From positions 124,001 through 188,000 of the forward strand of contig PLLO01000011.1 of assembly GCA_003142255.1 (NCBI GenBank): a stretch of 64,000 bases of DNA, written 5' to 3'. Below, in pieces: positions 26,657 to 34,814 of this stretch (positions within the stretch are counted from its first letter, which is position 1; every line of letters starts with the position of its first letter). Source of the DNA: Bacteroidales bacterium. Its GTDB lineage: Bacteria; Bacteroidota; Bacteroidia; Bacteroidales; VadinHA17. The notes under the pieces were generated by a model, which was not told where the DNA came from, ran no database searches, and worked only from the letters and a program-made list of their open reading frames with translations. A program made the translations under genes and the position numbers.

Positions 26657-27691
26657 CTATTCAATACCCGAATAGAGCTTCATAAACTGAACTCTTTCTA
26701 TAGCTGCGGGGTTTTCAAGTTTCGACTTGCTGAGTTTTCCGCGGAAAGCGGCCACGTTTTCGAATTCATGCCTCTGCATCCATGATTCGGTATTATTTAG
26801 AATTTTCGGGATTACATCAAAACCCTCTTTATATAATGCTGATGCAATCTGGACAGTAGCAGCTCCGGCCAGAAGCTGTTTTACAAAAGCCTCCCATGTG
26901 TGAATGCCCGTCGAAGCCGAAAGGTCGCAGCTTACATATTCTGAAAGAATTGAAATCCATCGCAGGGTGTGATTATATTCCCCTTCATTGCTATAGATGT
27001 TTCCATGGCTCAGCTCCATATTTTCAATATCAAAATCAGTGTTATAAGGCCTGTTGAAGAGGACGATCCCTTTAACTCCCGACTGTGAGAGTTTCTGAAC
27101 TGACTGAGAAAGGGCTGAAAAATAATAGCCAATTTTTACGGATATCGGTAGATTTACATAGTTCCTTATCTCTCTGATTATATCGAAGTAGATATTTTCG
27201 TTATCAGCACTGCTCCTTCGCCAGTCGGAGGGAAGGATATAAATATTGAGCTCAAGCGCATCAACTCCGGTCTCTTCTATTTTTTTTGCAAATGAGTGCC
27301 AGTCGTTGTTAGAGACGCAGTTTATACTGGCAATCAAGGGAATATCAATACTCTTCTTTGCCTCACTTATGAAATGGAGATACTTATCGAGAGTATTTCT
27401 CCTGGCAAAATCATAAATGTAAGAATATGCTTCGTCGTAATCGTGAACCCTGCGGGCCAGCATCTTATCAGATGCTCCTGTCAGCATTTTTATTCCGCCC
27501 TCTTCATTCCTTATAACTTTTTCAGTATCCACATTTATCTGTTCCTCGAAGATGGATTTGACGACGATGGCACCGACCCCTTTACCGGCAATTTCCTTTA
27601 TACTCTTGAAATTATTGGTCAATCCGCAGCTGCCGGCAATCAGCGGGTTCTTTAGCTTTAGTCCTAGATAGGTAGTCTGAAGATCAGTCAT
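26657..27691 (-). CDS. Dihydroorotate dehydrogenase-like protein
   Basis: This is an FMN-binding TIM-barrel protein related to PyrD, 344 residues from the ATG at 27691 (MTDLQTTYLGLKLKNPLIAG); a TTG at 27721 would add ten residues. The N-terminal LKNPLIAGSCGLT block and the C-terminal AGAATVQIASALYKEG phosphate-binding block match the family. In true class 1 and 2 enzymes the active-site loop reads ELNxSxPN with a catalytic Cys or Ser; here it reads ELNIYILPSD. The substrate is therefore uncertain, and it may not make orotate. No pyrimidine gene is adjacent. Confidence 0.8.
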   Translation of the reverse strand: MTDLQTTYLGLKLKNPLIAGSCGLTNNFKSIKEIAGKGVGAIVVKSIFEEQINVDTEKVIRNEEGGIKMLTGASDKMLARRVHDYDEAYSYIYDFARRNTLDKYLHFISEAKKSIDIPLIASINCVSNNDWHSFAKKIEETGVDALELNIYILPSDWRRSSADNENIYFDIIREIRNYVNLPISVKIGYYFSALSQSVQKLSQSGVKGIVLFNRPYNTDFDIENMELSHGNIYSNEGEYNHTLRWISILSEYVSCDLSASTGIHTWEAFVKQLLAGAATVQIASALYKEGFDVIPKILNNTESWMQRHEFENVAAFRGKLSKSKLENPAAIERVQFMKLYSGIE

Positions 27692-27784
27692 ATTCCTCTG
27701 TTTTAGTTTTGCAATTCTCAAATTTGAAGAGTTTAAAGATATAAAAAAGGGAATTTTAAGAACATGATAAATGATTTAAAAAAC

Positions 27785-27823
27785 TGCCATTTAAGTGGCA
27801 ATTAAAAATGTTGGTTAAATTTG
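27785..27823 (+). promoter_or_regulatory. Promoter region with palindrome upstream of the DedA gene
   Basis: TAAATTTG (27816-27823) fits the -7 element, 24 bases before the ATG at 27848. Upstream, TGCCATTTAAGTGGCA (27785-27800) is a 16-base palindrome matching at 14 positions, placed where the -33 region would be. It could be an operator; no regulator is assigned. Confidence 0.4.
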
Positions 27824-27847
27824 ACGCCTAAACGAAACATCACGGCA

Positions 27848-28465
27848 ATGGAGCTTTTTCACATACTTCTCGACTGGTACATGGCAAACCTGAATTATTT
27901 GACGGTTGCTTTGCTTATGCTGATCGAGAGCACTTTCCTGCCTCTCCCGTCTGAAGTTGTGATTCCTTTTGCAGCCTACAAAGCAGCCCAGGGCGATCTG
28001 AATGTTTTCCTGGTCGTCATATTCGGAACCATTGGAGCTCTGACAGGATCGCTGATCAATTATACTCTGGCATACTATCTTGGAAGACCAATAGTATATA
28101 GTTTCGCAGAATCAAAAGCAGGCCGGTTGTTCCTCCTCTCCAAAGAAAAGATAATGCATGCCGAGGATTATTTTATAAGGAACGGAAAATCTTCAACATT
28201 CATCGGGAGGCTGGTTCCGGGTATCCGGCATCTCATTTCAATACCTGCCGGACTTGCAAAGATGAATCTCCGCGACTTCATTTTTTACACGTTCATCGGG
28301 GCAGGGATCTGGAATATAATTCTGGGAATAATCGGCTTTTATTTGTACGGGGTTAGTCAAAAGATCTTTCCTTACCTCGACAAGATCCTGTACACCCTTG
28401 GGGCAGTGTTTGTTGTGTACCTGATATACAGAGCTGTAAAAAGCCGAAAAAACAAATCAGCCTGA
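27848..28465 (+). CDS. DedA family membrane protein
   Basis: This is an inner-membrane protein of the DedA/SNARE-associated family (205 residues from the ATG at 27848; the TTG at 27821 overlaps the predicted -7 element). It shows the family motifs ESTFLPLPSEVVIPFAAY near the start and FIGRLVPGIRHLISIPAGLAKM in the middle, with the conserved G-R-x-x-P-x-x-R, and about five hydrophobic segments. Some DedA proteins act as lipid carrier transporters, including undecaprenyl phosphate recycling. The role here is not determined. Confidence 0.88.
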   Translation: MELFHILLDWYMANLNYLTVALLMLIESTFLPLPSEVVIPFAAYKAAQGDLNVFLVVIFGTIGALTGSLINYTLAYYLGRPIVYSFAESKAGRLFLLSKEKIMHAEDYFIRNGKSSTFIGRLVPGIRHLISIPAGLAKMNLRDFIFYTFIGAGIWNIILGIIGFYLYGVSQKIFPYLDKILYTLGAVFVVYLIYRAVKSRKNKSA

Positions 28466-28485
28466 TCTACGGGAGAGTCCTTTTA

Positions 28486-28854
28486 TTATAAATCATCATC
28501 GCGGTGAACCGTCGAAGGTGAAAAGGCAGGCAGGCAAACTGCGACATATTCGGCTCCGCCACTGAAAGGAGTGCTATACTTTAGCCATTCTCCTTTTTCA
28601 GTCATTACCGCTTCCCCTTCTGACAATATTATTTCTTCCTTCCTGGTGATAAGCTTAAGCTTTCCCTTAAGAACCAGCGTATATTCATTGAACTCAGGAG
28701 TCTGTCCGGGCTCTTCCCATCCCTCCGGGCTCTTCATCATTGCAATGCTAACCTCTGAGGTCTTGCTGTTGACTTTGCCAAAATACTCTTTGATTATTTT
28801 TTCCTTTGTACCTGATGCTTTGACGATCGATGGTGATTTGATTAATATTGTCAT
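28486..28854 (-). CDS. Small cupin-domain protein
   Basis: This is a single-domain cupin of 122 residues. A beta-barrel pattern is visible with motif 1 like GQTPEFNEYTLVLKGKLKL (about 50-70) and motif 2 GEAVMTEKGEWLKYSTP. The usual metal-binding HxH in motif 1 is not present, so metal-dependent catalysis is doubtful and ligand binding is possible. The start is six bases after the stop of the GH106 gene, so it is probably cotranscribed with it. Confidence 0.75.
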   Translation of the reverse strand: MTILIKSPSIVKASGTKEKIIKEYFGKVNSKTSEVSIAMMKSPEGWEEPGQTPEFNEYTLVLKGKLKLITRKEEIILSEGEAVMTEKGEWLKYSTPFSGGAEYVAVCLPAFSPSTVHRDDDL

Positions 28855-28860
28855 AATAAA

Positions 28861-31800
28861 TCAGTTTTTAGGTTTCTCCGACAGGCTCACTATCTGGACA
28901 GGGCCCAGAAGGCCTGAAGGCAGTAATGGTGAGTCGGCTGCATAAAACGGTTGGGTTGTATAAGTATATTTCTTTGTGATGTCAGGCTGCTGATCTCCAA
29001 TGAGCCTGTTGACCCATAAGTCGGTAACCTTTATTTCAATCAGGTTTTCACCTGCCTTCAATGCATCAGTTATATCTGCGCGGAATGGTTTTTTCCAGAC
29101 AATTCCGATATTCTTACCGTTAACGGTGATATCAGCAATATTCTTTACGACACCAAGGTCTATCCATATCCGTTTTCCTTTTGCGAACCAGGTATCAGGT
29201 GCCTGAATCTTCTTTGTATAAGTTCCGGTTCCCGAGAAGTATTTCACTCCGGCATCGCTGTTATCGCTCCATGACGAAAGAGTGTCGAGCGTTATCTTTT
29301 CAGGAGCACCGCGGTTGGGCTGGAAGACTACATCCCAGGCACCATCGACGGCAGCCAGGTGATTTTCAATTATTTGCGGAGCAGTAAAAGAAGAGCTCCC
29401 GGCATTCTTCCGGAACACTACAAATACGGCATCATTTGGTTCAAGGTGCAATGGAACCCTTGTGCGACCACTTTCAATCTTGTAAGACGCCTTTTCAATT
29501 TTGCCTGTTTCCGGGTGCCATATCTCAGCTGCTTTTCCCTGAATACGAAAATCAGCCTCAAGATTTTCAACCCGGCTGTTCCTGTTATTTACCCAGTAAA
29601 TATCGGCCTTTGCCAACTTCCGATGCACATATAATAGATTTGTTGTTTCTGAAGGTTTAGTGAACTCAAAGTCAGGTTGAATCTTCATTGCAGCAAGTAC
29701 TTCTGCCACTGTTAAACCGGCATATACTTTACCCAGGCCTACGCTGTTTTCGCCCTTTTCTGTTTTCCAGAGCTGGTTTACAACTCTCTGAAATTCACTT
29801 TGGTCGTCGCTGAGGCTTGGTGAATCAACTGGTTTAGGTCCTGCCACAATTGCACCGCTCTCGACCATAGCCTTAATCTTCAGGAGAACTGGCAGCGGCA
29901 TACTCTGGCTATTCTGATCCAGAACCAGGAGATGATAGCTCATACCGCCCGGAGTCACAAATGCTCCGTTCTCAAACGACAGAGCATTCAGGATGACATC
30001 ACTGTTTGCAAAATCATAATTATAGCCGGAAGGTATTTCGGGTAATGTGTTACCGAACAAGGCAGTGATATTATTGTCTTCACCGTAATAATAAATTATA
30101 TCGGCCACAAATTTTCCCTGCTGAAGCATGAAAGAGTTCCTGGCAAGATAGGTTGTCCATGGTTTTGCTTCTTCTGCCCATGTCTCATGTCTGGTAAACC
30201 ACTGACCATAAGGTCCGAGGCCAAGACCTGGAATTTTATCAGAAACTGGTTGATGGACGGAAGTATGTATGACAAAGCGGTTTAATCCGTTAGCCAGCTC
30301 CATATCAGCTGTGGGTTTCAGTCTTTCAGGAGAGAAAGCCCATGTATTGCCGCGTGCGGTCATCGATTCGGCTGCGACAAGGTTCTGTCCATAGATATGT
30401 GCGACAGATGCTGACTCGCGCATATCAGCCTTATAAACAGTTGCTACAACTGATTTTTCATCTCCTTCAGCGCCACCCGGAGTCCATGTGGCACTCATCG
30501 GAATATCGGCTTTGCGCTTGACCTCCATGCCGTCGCCTATAAAAGCACGGCCGCCTTCGTGCGATTCGGTATAGCGTCCCATTCCCCGGCTGTGAAGTAT
30601 ATCAGTCAGCTGGTCATAATGATTTTCTGCCGTGAGATCACCGATGGTTTTCCTGAAGTCGCAGAGGAAGCGTTCGCTGGCCTCTGAACTCTCAACAATA
30701 CGGCCGGTAAGGACAGGAAGCCATGGAAGCAGATCATAACCGCGTCGTTTTGAAAATTCAGTCATCATGCTGTCGGTCCAGTTCTGTACACCTGCTTCCC
30801 AGCTGTCGGTAATAATATATTTAAGTCCTCTCTTGCCCATCAGTCCTCCTGTAGCATTTTTGTACTGGTCAAGATAATTATCAAAATAAGCTTTTACATA
30901 GCCGGCATTCAGCTTGTCGACTTCGAGCCCTGTTGCTTCAGGAGAGGCGGGTGAATTCTGATGACCCGTAAGGGAATAGCCGAATCGCAGGATCGTCCAG
31001 CGACCGGCAGGCGGATTCCAGTCAAGCGTTCCATCCGGTTTCATCATGGTTGTAAGGTCGATTATTTCCGACTTATTAATAGCTTCATTTTCAGGAATTG
31101 ATGTCATTCCAAGCTTATATAGTCTGGCTGCAGATGTAAAACCTGCCTTATCTTCGAAACGGTTAACGAGAGCAACCGGGTGCAGGACAATTTCTGCAAC
31201 ATTGATTCCCGAAGGTTGAGCTGGCTGGGGAGGAGTAGTGGCTTTTGAAACAGCCGGAGCTCCCGGCATTACAGGTGGCACCGGGGTTTTGAAAGTTATC
31301 CGGAAAAACCTGGCAGAGACAAGTGCGAAAGTAAATGTGTTTTGAATCGCACCTCCCTGAGGCATATCAAGTACTGATTTAAACTGCCTGCCATTGTCTG
31401 ATGCTTCAAGTGCTCTTATGGCAACCTGTCCCCTCGATCCGGAGAAGTTCATGCCGGTTTCAGTATTGAATATTGTCAATGACTGGATTGTTTCAGCTTT
31501 TTTAAATTCAAACTGGATCCAGGCCTTCTGATCGGGTTTTGCAGCCGGAAGAAGGGTCGATCCTGAAAGATCGCCATCGGTAAGCGCTTTGAGATCAAAC
31601 TTTCCTCCGCTCGAACTGACCTTTACGCCTAATTCTGAAAGCGACAGATCATTATCAGGAATTTTAAAGGCAACAACAGCTGCATCGGCATAAAATTCAG
31701 GGATCTTCTGCGATGGGTCGCTTCTTGAGAATCCGCCGGCAATATTCTGAAACCTACCTGTGGTTGATGGAGGCTTGGGTAATATATCGCTGAAAGGTTT

Positions 31801-32286
31801 TCCTCCCTCTATCCTGGTTTCGCTCCATACAACTTTTTTCATTGCCTGTGAAGGAGGAACCCATGGACCACCGCTTTCGCTCCACCCTGGCGAACCTGCA
31901 ATTGCCATCTCAAGCCCGAGGGAGTCAGCCAGTTTCGTTGTAAAGAGAAAAGCATCCTTCCATTCGGGTGTCATAAATATCAGACGTTTTGGAACTATCT
32001 GGGGAGAGGAGAGACCGGCATCAAAATTCTGAAAGCCTCCTACGCCAATCCGTTTCATCCATTCGAGATCAGCCCTTATTCCTTCCTTGCTGATGTTTCC
32101 ATTCATCCAGTGCCACCATACGCGGGGCTTTGCACTTTCAGGCGGATTACGGAATCCTTTTTCCAGATTTGCCCCTGATTCTCTCAATGGGCCTGAACAA
32201 TTAATCAAAAATGTACTTGCAACTGCGAATACAATAATAAGTCCCTGTGCCAAAATTTTTTTCAGGCTTCCAGATATAACATTCAT
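28861..32286 (-). CDS. Alpha-L-rhamnosidase-like lipoprotein, GH106
   Basis: This large cell-surface or periplasmic glycosidase has 1141 residues. The N-terminus is a lipoprotein signal with lipobox-like FLINCSG (Cys30). The motif PRVWWHWMNGNISKEGI near residue 52 and the following DLEWMKRIGVGGFQNFD are characteristic of GH106. A discoidin-like insertion (about 220-370) and a C-terminal galactose-binding-like domain (about 1010-1125) flank the catalytic barrel. GH106 enzymes remove L-rhamnose from pectic rhamnogalacturonan and related glycans. The upstream esterase ends 43 bases before it and the cupin gene follows. Confidence 0.88.
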   Translation of the reverse strand: MNVISGSLKKILAQGLIIVFAVASTFLINCSGPLRESGANLEKGFRNPPESAKPRVWWHWMNGNISKEGIRADLEWMKRIGVGGFQNFDAGLSSPQIVPKRLIFMTPEWKDAFLFTTKLADSLGLEMAIAGSPGWSESGGPWVPPSQAMKKVVWSETRIEGGKPFSDILPKPPSTTGRFQNIAGGFSRSDPSQKIPEFYADAAVVAFKIPDNDLSLSELGVKVSSSGGKFDLKALTDGDLSGSTLLPAAKPDQKAWIQFEFKKAETIQSLTIFNTETGMNFSGSRGQVAIRALEASDNGRQFKSVLDMPQGGAIQNTFTFALVSARFFRITFKTPVPPVMPGAPAVSKATTPPQPAQPSGINVAEIVLHPVALVNRFEDKAGFTSAARLYKLGMTSIPENEAINKSEIIDLTTMMKPDGTLDWNPPAGRWTILRFGYSLTGHQNSPASPEATGLEVDKLNAGYVKAYFDNYLDQYKNATGGLMGKRGLKYIITDSWEAGVQNWTDSMMTEFSKRRGYDLLPWLPVLTGRIVESSEASERFLCDFRKTIGDLTAENHYDQLTDILHSRGMGRYTESHEGGRAFIGDGMEVKRKADIPMSATWTPGGAEGDEKSVVATVYKADMRESASVAHIYGQNLVAAESMTARGNTWAFSPERLKPTADMELANGLNRFVIHTSVHQPVSDKIPGLGLGPYGQWFTRHETWAEEAKPWTTYLARNSFMLQQGKFVADIIYYYGEDNNITALFGNTLPEIPSGYNYDFANSDVILNALSFENGAFVTPGGMSYHLLVLDQNSQSMPLPVLLKIKAMVESGAIVAGPKPVDSPSLSDDQSEFQRVVNQLWKTEKGENSVGLGKVYAGLTVAEVLAAMKIQPDFEFTKPSETTNLLYVHRKLAKADIYWVNNRNSRVENLEADFRIQGKAAEIWHPETGKIEKASYKIESGRTRVPLHLEPNDAVFVVFRKNAGSSSFTAPQIIENHLAAVDGAWDVVFQPNRGAPEKITLDTLSSWSDNSDAGVKYFSGTGTYTKKIQAPDTWFAKGKRIWIDLGVVKNIADITVNGKNIGIVWKKPFRADITDALKAGENLIEIKVTDLWVNRLIGDQQPDITKKYTYTTQPFYAADSPLLPSGLLGPVQIVSLSEKPKN

Positions 32287-32329
32287 CGTCTATAAGATTT
32301 TAAATGTGCTAATTAATGTATGTGGCCCC

Positions 32330-33187
32330 TCATGGTTTTATTGTTTCCAATGTTGATGCAAGCCATTTTTCTGCAAGAGAAGGCCATGTTTCAGAAGCCG
32401 GATTGCCGGGTCTTAGTCCATAGCCATGACCACCCTTCTGATAAAAATGAAATTCAATCGGAGATTTCGCATTTCTCAGGGCACCGGCCATAACCAGTGA
32501 GCTGTTTCCATAGTTGTCGTCGGCAGTCTGGAAAATAAAAATCGGAGGTGTTTCCTTCGTGATTTTTAGTTCAGGAGTGAGTGTCTTGTTCTCTCCCATA
32601 TCGAGATAAGCGGGATAAATGAGCAAGGCAAATGCGGGGCGACAAGACAGAGAATCTGACAGGTCTACAGGTGAATAGGTCCTTATGTTGAATAATGTTG
32701 CGCTCCTTGCGCTGAGGCTGCCTCCTGCCGAGAATCCCATAATCCCGATTTTCTCCGGGTCGAGTTTCCATCTTGCCGAGTTGCTGCGAACTATCCTGAG
32801 TGCCCTCTGGGCATCCTGCAGGGCACCATCTCTCTTGTCCGGCACCCTGTAAATAAGTACGAATGCTGCGCATCCCATCTTATTCAGCCATTCGGCAATT
32901 TCTGTGCCCTCCTTGTTATACGAGAGTCTGATGTATGCTCCGCCTGGGCAGACTATTACCCCTGAACCATTATTTTTTGCCTGATCAGGAAGCCATACTT
33001 CGATCGCAGGATTTGTGATCTCCGTAATGCGGATGACCTTATCCTTATTTGTAGTATCAATAACTGGTCTTTGCTTTTCCTTGATTTCACCCGGTACCTT
33101 GCCGGGCCAGAGATATACAACCTCTTTATCCTGGCATTTTGCCGTATAAGGAAGGAGCAGTACGAAAAAAAACAGAATATTTCTCAT
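32330..33187 (-). CDS. Secreted alpha/beta-hydrolase esterase
   Basis: This 285-residue protein has a signal peptide (about 1-18, TAKCQ) and resembles acetyl-xylan-type or other carbohydrate esterases. The oxyanion PGGAY block is at 81-85 and the nucleophile elbow GFSAGG gives Ser153. The expected acid is Asp223 or Asp224 (QTADDN), and the base is His254 (KGGHGYG). It lies directly upstream of the GH106 gene on the same strand, so it probably removes acyl groups that block glycosidases. The exact ester is unknown. Confidence 0.85.
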   Translation of the reverse strand: MRNILFFFVLLLPYTAKCQDKEVVYLWPGKVPGEIKEKQRPVIDTTNKDKVIRITEITNPAIEVWLPDQAKNNGSGVIVCPGGAYIRLSYNKEGTEIAEWLNKMGCAAFVLIYRVPDKRDGALQDAQRALRIVRSNSARWKLDPEKIGIMGFSAGGSLSARSATLFNIRTYSPVDLSDSLSCRPAFALLIYPAYLDMGENKTLTPELKITKETPPIFIFQTADDNYGNSSLVMAGALRNAKSPIEFHFYQKGGHGYGLRPGNPASETWPSLAEKWLASTLETIKP

Positions 33188-33197
33188 GTAAAATAAA

Positions 33198-33554
33198 TTA
33201 GTCCACTATCTCGGCCTTGTCAAATTTCTGTGACTGGAAGCTGACTCCTGAATGCCTGACCCTGTTGACGCCTTTTCCGCCGAAGAATCCCCAGCCTCCG
33301 CTGCCAAGCAGAAACCCCAGGGCATAAAGTCCGCCGTTATTGTTCTGGGCGTACATGGTTATCTTATTGTTGAATAGCATGCCTATAAAATCGAAAGGCG
33401 CAATGAATCCATGCCACAGCCCTCCGAAAAAACCATAGGTATGACCTGAAAGGCAGGTACTTACAGCTTCGCTTTCGGCACATCCGGTGAGGATAACCAC
33501 AGCTATTAAAAATGATAATAACAACAATCCTTTTTCAAGCCTGAGTGTTTTCAT
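33198..33554 (-). CDS. Small putative lipoprotein of unknown function
   Basis: This 118-residue protein has a lipoprotein signal (ILTGC, Cys25). The mature part begins AESEAVSTCLSGHTYGFFGG and carries aromatic and glycine-rich stretches (HGFIAPFDFIGMLF, LGFLLGSGGWGFFGGKG), so a membrane-embedded segment is likely. I recognise no characterised family, although small lipoproteins with a similar HTYGFFGGLWHG start feel familiar from Bacteroidota. It is 10 bases from the esterase gene and 32 from ogt. Confidence 0.7.
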   Translation of the reverse strand: MKTLRLEKGLLLLSFLIAVVILTGCAESEAVSTCLSGHTYGFFGGLWHGFIAPFDFIGMLFNNKITMYAQNNNGGLYALGFLLGSGGWGFFGGKGVNRVRHSGVSFQSQKFDKAEIVD

Positions 33555-33586
33555 AGAAAGTATATCATTAGGTTATTCAAAAAAAA

Positions 33587-34117
33587 TCAGAATAAGTTCA
33601 GATCGACTGGCTTGCCTGAAAACTTCTTTTCATGGTCGAGCAGCCATTTTTTTCTTTCAAGACCGCCTCCGTAACCAACAAGATGACCATCAGAACCTAT
33701 TACCCTGTGACATGGAATTATGATAGCCAGCCTGTTTGCTCCATTGGCTTGCGCAACTGCCCTTACTGACAACGGGTTTTTAAGCAGATCGGCCTGTTCC
33801 TGATACGTTCTTGTCGATCCGTAAGGGATCTTCAGCAATTCTTTCCAGACAGCCTGCTGAAATTCTGTTCCCGGCGTAAGCAAGTGGAGGGAGAACTCCA
33901 TTCTCTTCCCCTTAAAATATTCCTTCAGTTGCCTTTTAAGCATTCTCAGATGCCTGTTGCTGCCTTCTATTATTGTCGTTTCGAGGAGGCCGGCAATCTC
34001 TTCCATCTGTGTCGATAGTGTTTTACGGTCGGAGAACTCAAGAAGACAAATTCCGTCTTTTGTAGCTCCTGCGACCATCTCTCCAATTGGAGTTTCAATT
34101 ATAGTTTTCTTAATCAT
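33587..34117 (-). CDS. ogt: Methylated-DNA--protein-cysteine S-methyltransferase
   Basis: This suicide repair protein takes the methyl group from O6-methylguanine onto its own cysteine. The ATG at 34117 gives 176 residues and opens at MIKKTIIETPIGEM; the longer start at 34141 would translate the palindromic repeat. The active site IIPCHRVIG has Cys136, and the helix-turn-helix block with AVAQANGANRLA precedes it. No Ada-type N-terminal domain is present. The assigned symbol could equally be written ada-like or mgt. Confidence 0.93.
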   Translation of the reverse strand: MIKKTIIETPIGEMVAGATKDGICLLEFSDRKTLSTQMEEIAGLLETTIIEGSNRHLRMLKRQLKEYFKGKRMEFSLHLLTPGTEFQQAVWKELLKIPYGSTRTYQEQADLLKNPLSVRAVAQANGANRLAIIIPCHRVIGSDGHLVGYGGGLERKKWLLDHEKKFSGKPVDLNLF

Positions 34118-34118
34118 A

Positions 34119-34150
34119 GACCCACCCCCAACCCTCCGCAAGGCGGAGGG
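34119..34150. repeat. GC-rich palindrome between the DUF3052-like gene and ogt
   Basis: CCCTCCGC-aag-GCGGAGGG (34132-34150) is a perfect eight-base-pair hairpin with a C-rich flank toward ogt (ACCCACCCCCAA, 34119-34131). It matches the pattern of the dispersed palindrome family in this window. Confidence 0.6.
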
Positions 34151-34170
34151 AATTTAGATTATTATAACTT

Positions 34171-34596
34171 TTATTGCCTGGAAAATCTCTCTGAAGTTGA
34201 TTTTATATACTTTATGTTCCTGAACCTCATTGCCGACCAGTCATCATCGATTGAAACCAACCTGATCCCGTAAAGCCCTGCATCGTTCAGGGATTTCCAG
34301 CCGCGGTCCCGTTCCGGGCCTGTAGTATATTTCTTCGATGTCTTTTTAGGGTAACAGAACCATAATATACCATCGGCAGTAAGATTATGCAGGGTCCTTG
34401 GTCCATAATTTTCAACTTCTGCAACTGACCTGACGAAGACCATAATGAACTCATATGGGCACCTCTGGTCAATTTCCCTGTCAATTATGATGTCGTTCAG
34501 CTCTTTAGTCAACTCAGCAAGAAAAATTTCCTCGGCATTTATAATTGCGATTCTCTTGTTTCCCTTGTAATTAAGCTTCTTCAGGAGGTCTTTCAT
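34171..34596 (-). CDS. DUF3052-like protein
   Basis: This small cytoplasmic protein has 141 residues and no signal peptide. The stretch ILWFCYPKKTSKKY (76-89) and the closing IDDDWSAMRFR (117-127) resemble the DUF3052 family. The function is unknown. It lies 53 bases upstream of ogt on the same strand and may share a transcript with it. Confidence 0.7.
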   Translation of the reverse strand: MKDLLKKLNYKGNKRIAIINAEEIFLAELTKELNDIIIDREIDQRCPYEFIMVFVRSVAEVENYGPRTLHNLTADGILWFCYPKKTSKKYTTGPERDRGWKSLNDAGLYGIRLVSIDDDWSAMRFRNIKYIKSTSERFSRQ

Positions 34597-34633
34597 GATC
34601 GGGGCTTGATTCAGGAGCTAATTTAACAAAAAA

Positions 34634-34663
34634 TTGAAATAGATGAAAAAGGTTTTATCTTTG
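34634..34663 (+). promoter_or_regulatory. Promoter of the thiamine uptake operon
   Basis: TTG (34634-34636), a 19-base spacer and TATCTTTG (34656-34663) are a close match to the Bacteroidota -33/-7 promoter. Transcription would begin just before the TPP riboswitch. Confidence 0.7.
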
Positions 34664-34671
34664 TGGTCACA

Positions 34672-34750
34672 GAAAATGGGGTGCCTTAATACTACGGGCT
34701 GAGATCATACCCTTAAACCTGATCCGGATAATGCCGGCGGAGGGAACCAA
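34672..34750 (+). ncRNA. TPP riboswitch (THI element)
   Basis: The sequence carries the conserved TPP aptamer blocks in order: GGGGTGCC (34678-34685), GGCTGAGA (34697-34704) with ATACCC, then CCTGATCCGGATAATGCCGG (34718-34737) and the closing GGAGGGAA (34739-34746). TPP binding would fold the leader and lower expression of the operon. It sits about 65 bases ahead of a TonB-dependent receptor gene, followed by pnuT-like and thiN genes, which fits thiamine control. I did not find a clear terminator stem with a U run, so control of translation initiation is the likelier mode. Confidence 0.93.
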
Positions 34751-34814
34751 GAGTATCGTGAGTATCAGCTAATTAAAAGCAACCTTATTTTCAGTAGTTT
34801 AATATAAATTGACT

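Noticed and set aside
34117-34141. Longer start for Ogt at 34141
   Set aside because: The extra eight codons come from the GC-rich palindrome flank; the ATG at 34117 opens the conserved domain directly.
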